Part shown: positions 1-5,937 of the stretch, piece after piece | Layout: each line of letters begins with the position of its first letter | Position numbering within the stretch: the stretch's first letter is position 1 | Assembly (NCBI GenBank): GCA_905211615.1 | Contig: CAJMBB010000023.1 | Span: forward strand, 1-19,030 | Source: an uncultured Collinsella sp. | GTDB taxonomy: Bacteria; Actinomycetota; Coriobacteriia; Coriobacteriales; Coriobacteriaceae | Reading direction: 5' to 3' | DNA: 19,030 nucleotides | Notes under the pieces: generated by a model | What the model was told of the DNA's origin: nothing | Seen by the model: only the letters and a program-made list of their open reading frames with translations | Database searches by the model: none | Translations under genes and position numbers: made by a program

Positions 1-15
1 ACGCGCATAAAGAAA

Positions 16-49
16 GCCTCCCATTTCTCATGTCCAAGAAATGGGAGGC
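16..49 (-). terminator. Rho-independent terminator of the XRE/DUF2975 pair
   Basis: A perfect 13-bp inverted repeat (16-28 with 37-49) has an 8-base loop. Read on the minus strand, the stem is followed by a T-rich run (positions 15 down to 8). It lies about 60 bases beyond the stop codon of the minus-strand XRE gene, so it probably ends that two-gene transcript. No comparable T-run follows on the plus strand. Confidence 0.75.
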
Positions 50-111
50 AGTTCAAACACCGTTCTAGCGGGCTTTTTGCGTTGAGGGCGTGATTGACGG
101 CTTAATTATGG

Positions 112-351
112 CTATTCATCTTTAAGTCCAAAGAGGTTATCGGCTTCATCGTCAGGCATATATTCCAGCACATCGCCCGGTTGGCAGTCGAGTGCCCGGC
201 ATATCGCGTCAAGAGTTGAAAAGCGCACGGCAGAAACCTTGCCCGTCTTGATACGCGACATATTGACCTGGGAGATACCCACGCGTTCCGCAAGCTCTTT
301 GGATGAGATCTTGCGTTCGGCAAGCATGCGGTCGAGCCGCAGAATAATCAT
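112..351 (-). CDS. XRE/Cro-type small DNA-binding regulator
   Basis: This 79-residue protein is almost entirely a helix-turn-helix domain of the Cro/C1 type. The HTH covers about residues 15-40, with the scanning helix around KELAERVGIS and the recognition helix around QVNMSRIKTGK. The segment after it (TLDAICRALDCQPGDVLEYM) is the usual last part of this YozG-like family. The ATG at 351 is preceded by a good AGGGGGA ribosome site. It starts 9 bases after the stop of the DUF2975-type gene, so the two are co-transcribed. In this widespread pairing a small XRE protein and a membrane partner are encoded together; the signal they respond to is not known. The regulator class is clear, the target genes are not. 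Confidence 0.9.
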   Translation of the reverse strand: MIILRLDRMLAERKISSKELAERVGISQVNMSRIKTGKVSAVRFSTLDAICRALDCQPGDVLEYMPDDEADNLFGLKDE

Positions 352-360
352 GGATTCCCC

Positions 361-999
361 CTAGAGCAACTCGTCATCTTGTATTTGCAGGATACACCCG
401 TACTGGAAGACGCTGGCAATCAGGCTAATAATCAGGCCTGCAAAGAGCATAGAGAGGTCGAGATGCTGGCCGCCAAGCGCATCCGTAAAGTTGCCGCCAA
501 ATCCTGAGAGTATCAGCCCCGTGACTATGGCACCAAGAAGCTTCACAGCAACGCCGCCAATAAGGAACAAATGTCCTACTTGACGTAGTATGCGGATGCA
601 TTCGAGGTCAAAGGGCCTGCCTGCCTTTTCAATGGTGGAGAAAAACCTGTATGCGCTTAGCACAATGGCAAGCGCAAGGCATGTCATCATGGCGCTCCCT
701 ATGGCAGTATGACCGTCGTGCGCGACAAGCATAAGAGGGGTCTGTTCATTGGCGCCGACGAGAGCGAGAGATGGCCCTTCGCCGGCATTAAGCTCTACGG
801 ATTGGAGGCAGAACCCTTGGGAGAGGCTAGGCAATATGAGTAGAAGCTCGATTGCAATGACTGCGAGGAGTCCCAGAGCGAGCGCTACGGCGGTGCAGAT
901 TGTGGCCCATTTGCAGATGTGAGCGAGCTTCCTCAGATCGGCTATTGCCTGTTCGCGGTTGATGGGTTCATTCGATTTGGATACGTTCCAGCGGATCAT
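361..999 (-). CDS. DUF2975-type four-helix membrane protein
   Basis: The 212-residue protein has four hydrophobic stretches: about residues 32-55, 100-120, 143-170 and 180-205. Between the first and second is a roughly 45-residue polar loop. This layout, together with a downstream XRE gene, matches the DUF2975 family of uncharacterised membrane proteins. I placed the start at the ATG at 999 because a GGAGG site lies just upstream; a TTG five codons earlier would overlap that ribosome site. It is the first gene of a two-gene minus-strand operon. A role in sensing or in modulating the XRE partner is a guess from the pairing. No enzymatic motif is visible. Confidence 0.8.
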   Translation of the reverse strand: MIRWNVSKSNEPINREQAIADLRKLAHICKWATICTAVALALGLLAVIAIELLLILPSLSQGFCLQSVELNAGEGPSLALVGANEQTPLMLVAHDGHTAIGSAMMTCLALAIVLSAYRFFSTIEKAGRPFDLECIRILRQVGHLFLIGGVAVKLLGAIVTGLILSGFGGNFTDALGGQHLDLSMLFAGLIISLIASVFQYGCILQIQDDELL

Positions 1000-1040
1000 A
1001 GCTCCTCCAACCAATGTCTAGGATGATATTTAAATCTTAT

Positions 1041-1068
1041 AACATACTTAATGACAAACGATAAACAA
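1041..1068 (-). promoter_or_regulatory. Possible promoter of the DUF2975/XRE operon
   Basis: On the minus strand, TTGTTT (1068-1063) is followed after 16 bases by TATGTT (1046-1041), about 45 bases upstream of the gene start. The surroundings are clearly AT-richer than the coding DNA. Both boxes are imperfect, so this is only a candidate. Confidence 0.3.
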
Positions 1069-1267
1069 TTACAGATTAGAGTAAGTTATGTTTGTAAGAC
1101 GAATAGCGAGAGCTTATGGCATATTTAGGGAGTGAGAGTTTGGCACGTGGGGGATGGACGAGTATCGAAATTTCCCGCAACCACGCAAGTGCTTCATCGG
1201 GTCTCCCTAATTCATATGGAAAAGGAGCTGCAAACGATTGGAAATAACCGCTGAGCGGTCGAAAACT

Positions 1268-1279
1268 ACCGTTCACCGA
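1268..1279 (+). promoter_or_regulatory. Operator-like word ACCGTTCACCGA, copy 1
   Basis: The 12-mer occurs exactly three times in the window, here and at 17011-17022 (inverted) and 17088-17099. This copy and the third share a 16-base match, AACTACCGTTCACCGA. Related words occur nearby at 1467-1477 (CGGTAAACGGT, minus sense) and 1488-1498 (CCGTGAGCGGT). All copies are in non-coding control regions, which suggests a protein-binding site. The cognate regulator is unknown. Confidence 0.45.
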
Positions 1280-1288
1280 TAATTTCTA

Positions 1289-1305
1289 AACTGGTTCTAA
1301 CTGGT
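1289..1305 (+). promoter_or_regulatory. Direct repeat of AACTGGT half-sites
   Basis: AACTGGT occurs at 1289-1295 and 1299-1305, ten bases apart and so on the same face of the helix. ACTGGT is the half-site of the DasR/NagR-type operator found downstream at 1573, so this may be an accessory site for the same GntR regulator. Only the half-site similarity supports it. Confidence 0.3.
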
Positions 1306-1419
1306 ATTAAGTCAAAAAGACCAATTCACAAATCTTCACAATGACCTGCATTTTTTCTACATGCCATTTTTGGCCACCCTGCGTTGTTTAGACACAGAAA
1401 AGGTTCCGATCATTCGTCG

Positions 1420-1437
1420 AACCATTTCGAAACGGTT
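1420..1437. promoter_or_regulatory. 18-bp near-palindrome AACCATTTCGAAACGGTT
   Basis: Eight of the nine base pairs match around a central CG. The form resembles LacI/GalR-family operators, which have a central CG, but no LacI-family gene is in the window. It lies about 110 bases upstream of the candidate -10 element of the PTS operon. Confidence 0.3.
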
Positions 1438-1546
1438 TCAAAGCCGCAGGTAGAAGTGTTAACGAGCGGTAAACGGTCGATTTTTCGCCGTGAGCGGTGC
1501 AAAAACGTTTTACTGCGTGAATCAGCGAAAGCGACCTCTTCTGTGA

Positions 1547-1555
1547 TGATATAGT
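1547..1555 (+). promoter_or_regulatory. Extended -10 promoter element of the aga PTS operon
   Basis: TGATATAGT is a TGn extension followed by a five-of-six match to TATAAT. No good -35 box lies 16-18 bases upstream, as is common for extended -10 promoters. Transcription would start near 1562, just before the GntR-type operator at 1573. Confidence 0.45.
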
Positions 1556-1572
1556 GACAACAACACGTCACG

Positions 1573-1603
1573 TGGTTACTACCAGTTGAGAGACCACTGG
1601 TCT
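1573..1603 (+). promoter_or_regulatory. DasR/NagR-like GntR operator, copy 1
   Basis: TGGTTACTACCAGT (1573-1586) has TGGT and ACCA arms spaced by four bases, the layout of known DasR and NagR sites (ACTGGTCTAGACCACT). The next bases hold a 13-bp palindrome, AGACCACTGGTCT (1591-1603), built from the same arms. TGGTTACTACCAG recurs exactly upstream of agaS at 5864-5876. The site sits just downstream of the candidate -10 element, fitting repression. The GntR/HutC protein encoded at 5092-5823 is the likely ligand-responsive partner. Confidence 0.7.
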
Positions 1604-1648
1604 TCAAAGAACGCTTTCCAAGAAGCTTTAAGGGCGTCCGCCCGCTGG

Positions 1649-1690
1649 CTTCCGAAAACATCGGACTCAGATCGTACACACCTTCGGAAG
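1649..1690 (+). promoter_or_regulatory. Leader hairpin overlapping the EIIA ribosome site
   Basis: CTTCCGAA (1649-1656) is perfectly complementary to TTCGGAAG (1683-1690). The right arm includes part of the GGAAGGG ribosome site used by the EIIA gene at 1701. The structure could lower translation of EIIA. The 26-base loop makes it only moderately stable. Confidence 0.3.
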
Positions 1691-1700
1691 GGAAATTTGA

Positions 1701-2144
1701 ATGGTTGGCTTTATTCTTACCGGTCATGGACAGTTCGCACCCGGCCTCGCAAGCGCTATCGCTATGGTCGCCGGTGATCAGCCCGCTTTTACCGTCGTTC
1801 CTTTCGAGGGCGACCAGGCTGCTTCCTACGGTGAGGATCTCCGCGCCGCTATCACCGCCATGCGCGAGGAGTGCGATGGCGTGCTCGTCTTTACCGACCT
1901 GCTTGGTGGTACCCCGTTCAACCAGGCAATGATGATTGCCCAGGATGTCGACAACGTCGAGATTCTGACTGGCACGAACCTTCCCATGGTTATTGAGCTT
2001 CTGTTCCTCCGCGGCAACGCTACGCTCGCCGAGCTTGGCGAGCAGGCCGTGACCGTTGGCCAGACGGGCATCACCGCCCAGACGGTTGCCTCCGTCGCTG
2101 GTGCCGAGGAAGAGGATATCTTCGGTGACGAGGACGGCATCTAA
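1701..2144 (+). CDS. agaF: PTS mannose-family EIIA component (AgaF-like)
   Basis: The 147-residue protein is a cytoplasmic EIIA of the mannose/sorbose PTS family. It takes phosphate from HPr on a histidine and passes it to EIIB. The active-site His9 sits in the typical N-terminal strand motif LTGHGQFA. The second conserved motif, FTDLLGGTPFNQA, is at about residues 64-76. Length is normal for a single-domain EIIA; the last 12 residues are acidic. A GGAAGGG ribosome site lies 8 bases before the ATG. Its stop overlaps the start of the yajC-like gene by one base (TAATG), which suggests translational coupling. The agaS and nagA neighbours point to GalNAc or galactosamine as substrate. Confidence 0.93.
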   Translation: MVGFILTGHGQFAPGLASAIAMVAGDQPAFTVVPFEGDQAASYGEDLRAAITAMREECDGVLVFTDLLGGTPFNQAMMIAQDVDNVEILTGTNLPMVIELLFLRGNATLAELGEQAVTVGQTGITAQTVASVAGAEEEDIFGDEDGI

Positions 2145-2425
2145 TGGCCGATTTCGGAGCCAGCGTCCTGAGCTCCTCGGTCGCTCTTTTAGGTCTTCTC
2201 GTCATCATGGGTGTGATTTACACCATTTGGTCTCAGATCAACATGAAGAAGAAGCAGAAGTACTTCAAGGAGCTGCACACCGAGCTCAAGCCGGGTCAGG
2301 AGGTTCTTTTCGCCGGCGGTATCTACGGAACCGTCAAGGGCATCGAAGGCGAAAAGGTCCAGATCAAAGTCCGATCCGGTGCCGTCGTAGATGTTTCGCG
2401 TTACGCGATTCAGGAGATCAAGTAA
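2144..2425 (+). CDS. yajC: YajC-family single-pass membrane protein in the PTS operon
   Basis: This 93-residue protein has one N-terminal membrane helix (about residues 8-27) followed by a basic stretch (MKKKQKYFKEL). After that comes the small YajC domain with LKPGQEVLFAGGIYGTVKGI, the family's central GxxV..GGIxGxV pattern. YajC is normally an accessory subunit of the SecDF-YajC translocase, encoded next to secD. Here it lies between EIIA and EIIB of a sugar PTS, one base overlapping EIIA. YajC-like genes in mannose-family PTS operons are known from Firmicutes such as the pneumococcal hyaluronan locus, but their role is unsettled. It could stabilise or help insert the EIIC/EIID membrane complex. 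Confidence 0.88.
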   Translation: MADFGASVLSSSVALLGLLVIMGVIYTIWSQINMKKKQKYFKELHTELKPGQEVLFAGGIYGTVKGIEGEKVQIKVRSGAVVDVSRYAIQEIK

Positions 2426-2461
2426 CTGTCGTCAGCAAATAACGAAAGGAAGCTGATCAAC

Positions 2462-2944
2462 ATGGCAGAACCCAACATTCTTCTTACCCGCATCGATAAC
2501 CGACTGGTCCATGGTCAGGTCGCTACCCAGTGGAACTCCACCCTGGGCTCCAACCTTATCCTCGTCGCCAACGACGATGTGTCGACCAACACCATGCGCC
2601 AGAACCTCATGAAGATGGCCGCTCCCGCCGGCGTCGCTACGCGTTTCTTCTCCCTGCAGAAGACCATCGACGTCATTGGCAAGGCGAGCCCGCGCCAGAA
2701 GATCTTCATCGTGGCCGAAACACCGGAAGACGTGCTTACGCTCGTCAAGGGCGGTGTGCCTATAAAGAAGGTAAACATCGGCAACATGCACATGTCGGAA
2801 GGAAAGCGCCAAGTCGCCACCTCCGTCGCAGTTAACGACGAGGATGTCGCTGCGTTTAAAGAGCTGCAGGAATTGGGGGTGGAGTTGGAGATCAGGCGCG
2901 TTCCGAGCACGCCTGTTGAGGACACGAGCAAGCTCTTCTCGTAA
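2462..2944 (+). CDS. agaV: PTS mannose-family EIIB component, GalNAc-type
   Basis: The 160-residue cytoplasmic EIIB carries phosphate from EIIA to the sugar bound by EIIC/EIID. The phosphorylated histidine is His17 in the family signature RIDNRLVHGQV. Other typical segments are WN at 24-25, RFFSLQKTID near residue 61 and LVKGGVPIKKVNIGNMH near residues 94-110. An AAAGGA-type ribosome site precedes the ATG. It is the third gene of the aga PTS operon, 36 bases after the yajC-like gene. A gapless paralogue with about half the residues identical is encoded at 12204-12698 but has tyrosine in place of His17. The substrate assignment comes from the neighbouring catabolic genes; the symbol follows the E. 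coli GalNAc system. Confidence 0.93.
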   Translation: MAEPNILLTRIDNRLVHGQVATQWNSTLGSNLILVANDDVSTNTMRQNLMKMAAPAGVATRFFSLQKTIDVIGKASPRQKIFIVAETPEDVLTLVKGGVPIKKVNIGNMHMSEGKRQVATSVAVNDEDVAAFKELQELGVELEIRRVPSTPVEDTSKLFS

Positions 2945-2961
2945 TCCTCGTGATCCACGTT

Positions 2962-2981
2962 GTCAGGATTGAAACCCTGAC
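2962..2981 (+). other. Intercistronic hairpin between EIIB and EIIC
   Basis: GTCAGG (2962-2967) pairs with CCTGAC (2976-2981) across an 8-base loop, within the 90-base gap between the EIIB and EIIC genes. There is no T-run, so it is not a terminator. It may be an RNA-processing or stability element. Confidence 0.3.
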
Positions 2982-3034
2982 GTTCTGTACGTGATATCCA
3001 AAGTGCGTACATACATTTTGAAAGGAGGAGCAAG

Positions 3035-3835
3035 ATGGAATACTCGATCATCCAGGTCGCTCTGGTCTTCATCGTGACGTTCGTCGCGGCAATCGACCAG
3101 TTCAACTTCCTCGAGTCTCTCTATCAGCCCATCGTCACCGGCGCCGTCATCGGTCTTATCCTTGGCGACCTCAACACCGGTCTTCTCGTGGGTGGTACTT
3201 ATCAGCTCATGACGATCGGCAACATGCCGATCGGAGGCGCTCAGCCGCCTAACGCCGTCATCGGCGGCATCATGGCAGCCATTCTCGCTATCGCTACGGG
3301 CCTCGAGCCCAACGCGGCAGTCGGCCTTGCCATTCCGTTCGCTCTGCTTGGTCAGCTCGGCGTTACCCTGGTCTTCACGCTTATGTCGCCGCTCATGTCC
3401 TCCGCGGACAACATGGCTCACAACGCTGACACCAAGGGTATCGAGCGTCTGAACTACTTCGCCATGGCTCTGCTCGGCCTGATCTTCGCTGTCGTCGTCA
3501 CCCTGTTCTTCATCGCTGGCGCTACCATCGGTCAGACCATCGCTTCCGCCATCCCGACTTGGCTGCAGACCGGTCTCTCCGCTGCAGGCGGCATGATGCG
3601 CTTCGTCGGCTTCGCCGTCCTGCTCAAGGTAATGATGAACCGCGATATGTGGGGCTTCTTCCTCATGGGCTTTGGCCTCGCGCTCATCACCGTTGCCAAC
3701 GATTCGCTGGCAACCCCTGCTCTGCTCATCCTCGCTCTCATCGGCTTCGGCATCGCTTTCTGGGACTTCCAGCAGCAGACCGAGCTGAAGGGTGCAGCTG
3801 TTTCTGACGGAGGTGACTTCGAAGATGGCATCTAA
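3035..3835 (+). CDS. agaW: PTS mannose-family EIIC membrane component
   Basis: This 266-residue integral membrane protein is the EIIC permease subunit of the mannose/sorbose family. It forms the sugar path together with EIID. It is strongly hydrophobic throughout, with the family-typical start ALVFIVTFVAAIDQF and the motifs GLILGDLNTGLLVGGTYQLM (about residues 40-59) and PIGGAQPPNAVIGG (about 65-78), near the region that contacts sugar in related transporters. A strong AAAGGAGGAG ribosome site lies just before the ATG. The last 11 bases overlap the EIID gene, whose ribosome site lies within this gene. The C-terminal tail is polar and cytoplasmic. Confidence 0.94.
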   Translation: MEYSIIQVALVFIVTFVAAIDQFNFLESLYQPIVTGAVIGLILGDLNTGLLVGGTYQLMTIGNMPIGGAQPPNAVIGGIMAAILAIATGLEPNAAVGLAIPFALLGQLGVTLVFTLMSPLMSSADNMAHNADTKGIERLNYFAMALLGLIFAVVVTLFFIAGATIGQTIASAIPTWLQTGLSAAGGMMRFVGFAVLLKVMMNRDMWGFFLMGFGLALITVANDSLATPALLILALIGFGIAFWDFQQQTELKGAAVSDGGDFEDGI

Positions 3836-4907
3836 TGAGTATGTGATCCCGGAGCACTACGAGGATCTCACTCCTGCTCCGCAGCTCGACCAGAAGACCC
3901 TCAACAAGATGGCTTGGCGCTCCTGCTTCCTGCAGGCCTCGTTCAACTACGAGCGTATGCAGGCCGCTGGCTGGCTCTACTCCATCATCCCCGGTCTGGA
4001 GAAGATCCACACCAACAAGAACGACCTCGCGGCTTCCATGAGCCACAACCTGGAGTTCTTCAACACCCACCCGTTCCTCGTCACCTTTGTTATGGGCATC
4101 GTGCTTTCGCTCGAGCAGAACAAGGTTGACATCCCCACGATCCGCGCCGTCCGCGTCGCCGCAATGGGCCCGCTCGGTGGTATCGGTGACGCCCTGTTCT
4201 GGCTGACGCTCGTGCCTATCACGGCCGGCATCACCTCCAACATGGCCATCAACGGCAACGCCGCTGCACCGATCATCTTCCTGGTGATCTTCAATGTCGT
4301 CCAGTTCGCTCTGCGCTTCTGGCTCATGAACTGGTCCTACAAGCTTGGCACCAGCGCTATTGACGCTCTGACTGCCAACATGCAGGCCTTCACGCGTGCC
4401 GCTTCCATCATGGGCGTCTTCGTCGTCGGTTGCCTGGTCGTCACCATGGGTGGCACCCAGATCAACCTCCAGATCCCCAACGGCACCACCCGTGGCCTCT
4501 CCGCTACTACCGTGATCGTCTCCGAGAAGGAGGCCGAGAACTTCACCGGTATGGAGGGCATCGATACCGAGACCGCTGAGGCCGGTACCATCGCCATGAC
4601 CGATGAGGACGGCAACGCCCTCACCGCCTCCGATGCCGACGGCAACGCTGTCGAGTGCGGCGTCACCGATCTGGGCAACGGCATGGAGTCCGTTACCTAC
4701 GGCACCGTTACCGAGGATCCGGTCAACTTCTCTGTTGCCGACACCCTCAACACCATCGTGCCGAAGCTCGTCCCGCTTATGCTTACGCTGCTGCTTTACT
4801 ACATGTTCGCTAAGCACAGCTGGACCCCGACCAAGGGCATTCTGCTGCTCTTCGTCCTCGGCATCCTGGGCGCTGGCCCGCTTGGTCTCTGGCCGAGCAT
4901 CTGGTAA
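3825..4907 (+). CDS. agaE: PTS mannose-family EIID component with an acidic insertion
   Basis: The 360-residue protein is the EIID membrane subunit. The N-terminal part is typical: QASFNYERMQAAGW (about 36-49), MSHNLEFFNTHP (about 72-83) and GPLGGIGDALFW (about 114-125). The C-terminal membrane segments near residues 311-355 are also present. Most EIID proteins have about 270-300 residues. Here a polar, acidic stretch of about 80 residues (roughly 220-300) sits before the last conserved helices and contains repeated DEDGNA/DADGNA units. The ATG at 3825 is chosen because GGAGGTG lies just before it; the frame is also open further upstream. The gene overlaps EIIC by 11 bases and is the last gene before the terminators at 4921-5007. 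Confidence 0.93.
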   Translation: MASNEYVIPEHYEDLTPAPQLDQKTLNKMAWRSCFLQASFNYERMQAAGWLYSIIPGLEKIHTNKNDLAASMSHNLEFFNTHPFLVTFVMGIVLSLEQNKVDIPTIRAVRVAAMGPLGGIGDALFWLTLVPITAGITSNMAINGNAAAPIIFLVIFNVVQFALRFWLMNWSYKLGTSAIDALTANMQAFTRAASIMGVFVVGCLVVTMGGTQINLQIPNGTTRGLSATTVIVSEKEAENFTGMEGIDTETAEAGTIAMTDEDGNALTASDADGNAVECGVTDLGNGMESVTYGTVTEDPVNFSVADTLNTIVPKLVPLMLTLLLYYMFAKHSWTPTKGILLLFVLGILGAGPLGLWPSIW

Positions 4908-4920
4908 GGCTCTAGCTTGA

Positions 4921-4949
4921 GGGGTGTGTCCCTACGCGGCTCACACCCC
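4921..4949 (+). terminator. First hairpin after the aga PTS operon
   Basis: GGGGTGTG (4921-4928) pairs with CACACCCC (4942-4949), 13 bases after the EIID stop. It lacks a T-run, so it may protect the 3' end or act together with the stronger hairpin that follows. Confidence 0.5.
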
Positions 4950-4973
4950 GACCCCTTAAGCCATGTGTATGTT

Positions 4974-5012
4974 AAAAGCCGCGTGCTCGAAAGAGCGCGC
5001 GGCTTTTGTTTT
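4974..5012 (+). terminator. Rho-independent terminator of the aga PTS operon
   Basis: A 15-bp stem (4974-4988 with 4993-5007, one G-T pair) has a GAAA tetraloop and is followed by a T-rich run. The stem is flanked by A and T runs on its two sides, so it could work in both directions. It separates the PTS operon from the GntR gene. Confidence 0.88.
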
Positions 5013-5091
5013 CTTGTTGATTTGGGTGTGGCAGACAGATAATGCTAAACACCCAAGGTAGTAGCCGAGTTTGAGAAAATGGGAGGATAGG

Positions 5092-5823
5092 ATGGCGATC
5101 GGAGCGCGTAAGCAACCGCTGTACGATCAGCTGGTCGATATTCTGACCGAAAAGATAGACCATGAATATCGCGCCGGTGACATGATTCCTTCCGAGCGCG
5201 AACTATCGGAGCGCTATGGTCTCTCGCGCACTACGGTACGCCTGGCTCTGCAGGAACTGGAGCGTTTAGGATTGGTGGTTCGGCAGCACGGTCGCGGTAC
5301 CTTTGTGACCGACCGTTCGGCAAAGGCAACCAATCTTATGCAGTCCTACAGCTTTACCGAGCAGATGCGCGCGATGGGTCGCGACCCCGAGACCACGATT
5401 CTCGAGTTTTGCGAGATGGAGGCCGATAAGAATCTGGCCGAGCATATGGGATTGCGTATCGGCGATCGCATTTTTAAGCTCAAGCGCCTTCGATCTGCCG
5501 ACAACATGCCCATGATGGTCGAACGCAGCTATCTACCGGTTCGTCAGTTTCTGTCCCTAAAGCGACCGCTGCTGGAGCGTAAGCCGCTTTATGATGTGAT
5601 TGAGCAAGACTTTCAGCAAAAGATACGCGTGGCCGAAGAGGAGTTCTATGCGAGCATAGCCCGTCCCACCGACGCTCACCTTTTGGGAATTGTCGAGGGC
5701 TCGCCTGTGCTCGATTTGGTCAGGACTACGTATAACGAGTCAAACGAGGTTGTGGAGTATACACTCTCGGTTGCTCGTGCCGATCAGTTTAAATACAAGG
5801 TTTACCACCAGCGTAGCGACTAG
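5092..5823 (+). CDS. agaR: GntR/HutC-family sugar-responsive regulator
   Basis: The 243-residue protein has an N-terminal winged HTH (about residues 7-72), with the signature PSERELSERYGLSRTTVRLALQELERLG followed by the wing G..R..GRGTFV. A UTRA ligand-binding domain follows (about 90-238), as in HutC, DasR and NagR. Such proteins usually release DNA when bound to a sugar phosphate such as GlcN-6-P or GalNAc-6-P. The ATG at 5092 has GGGAGG five bases upstream; a TTG at 5071 would place the ribosome site inside the gene. It lies between the PTS operon and agaS, each preceded by a DasR/NagR-like operator, so it is the likely repressor of both. The symbol is by analogy of role; the E. coli AgaR is a DeoR-type protein. 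Confidence 0.88.
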   Translation: MAIGARKQPLYDQLVDILTEKIDHEYRAGDMIPSERELSERYGLSRTTVRLALQELERLGLVVRQHGRGTFVTDRSAKATNLMQSYSFTEQMRAMGRDPETTILEFCEMEADKNLAEHMGLRIGDRIFKLKRLRSADNMPMMVERSYLPVRQFLSLKRPLLERKPLYDVIEQDFQQKIRVAEEEFYASIARPTDAHLLGIVEGSPVLDLVRTTYNESNEVVEYTLSVARADQFKYKVYHQRSD

Positions 5824-5862
5824 TGTTCGCATCGTATCCATATGATGATTCTTTGCATTTAA

Positions 5863-5883
5863 CTGGTTACTACCAGATAACCA
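5863..5883 (+). promoter_or_regulatory. DasR/NagR-like GntR operator, copy 2 (agaS promoter)
   Basis: CTGGTTACTACCAG (5863-5876) is a TGGT-N4-ACCA site sharing 13 bases exactly with the site at 1573-1585. TAACCA (5878-5883) adds an overlapping inverted arm to TGGTTA. It lies in the -35 region of the agaS promoter, so binding would block RNA polymerase directly. Confidence 0.72.
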
Positions 5884-5892
5884 ACTGAAGTG

Positions 5893-5898
5893 TATAAT
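5893..5898 (+). promoter_or_regulatory. -10 box of the agaS promoter
   Basis: A perfect TATAAT lies 39 bases before the agaS start. No clear -35 box lies at the usual spacing; that position is taken by the GntR-type operator. Confidence 0.6.
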
Positions 5899-5937
5899 TG
5901 CACGTCAGAGGATTACTTCTAGAGAGAGGTATTAGAA

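Larger units (their letters stand above)
1015..1700. promoter_or_regulatory. Long divergent regulatory region without a convincing gene
   Basis: This 686-bp stretch separates the minus-strand XRE/DUF2975 operon from the plus-strand PTS operon. The open frames inside it (1076-1276 and 1410-1727, both minus) lack ribosome sites and family resemblance, so I treat them as chance. The region holds a copy of the word ACCGTTCACCGA, paired AACTGGT half-sites at 1289-1305, an 18-bp near-palindrome at 1420-1437, a variant operator word at 1467-1477, an extended -10 element, a DasR/NagR-like operator and a hairpin over the EIIA ribosome site. The density of palindromes suggests control by more than one regulator. 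Confidence 0.6.

Noticed and set aside
1076..1276. 66-codon minus frame upstream of the DUF2975-type gene
   Set aside because: No ribosome site or family resemblance, and its beginning overlaps the repeated 12-bp word. It could be a small gene but I cannot support it.
1410..1727. 105-codon minus frame in the PTS leader
   Set aside because: No ribosome site or recognisable domain. It runs across the promoter, the operators and the EIIA start.
3738..4817. 359-codon minus frame opposite EIID
   Set aside because: Shadow of the EIID gene; no start signal or domain.
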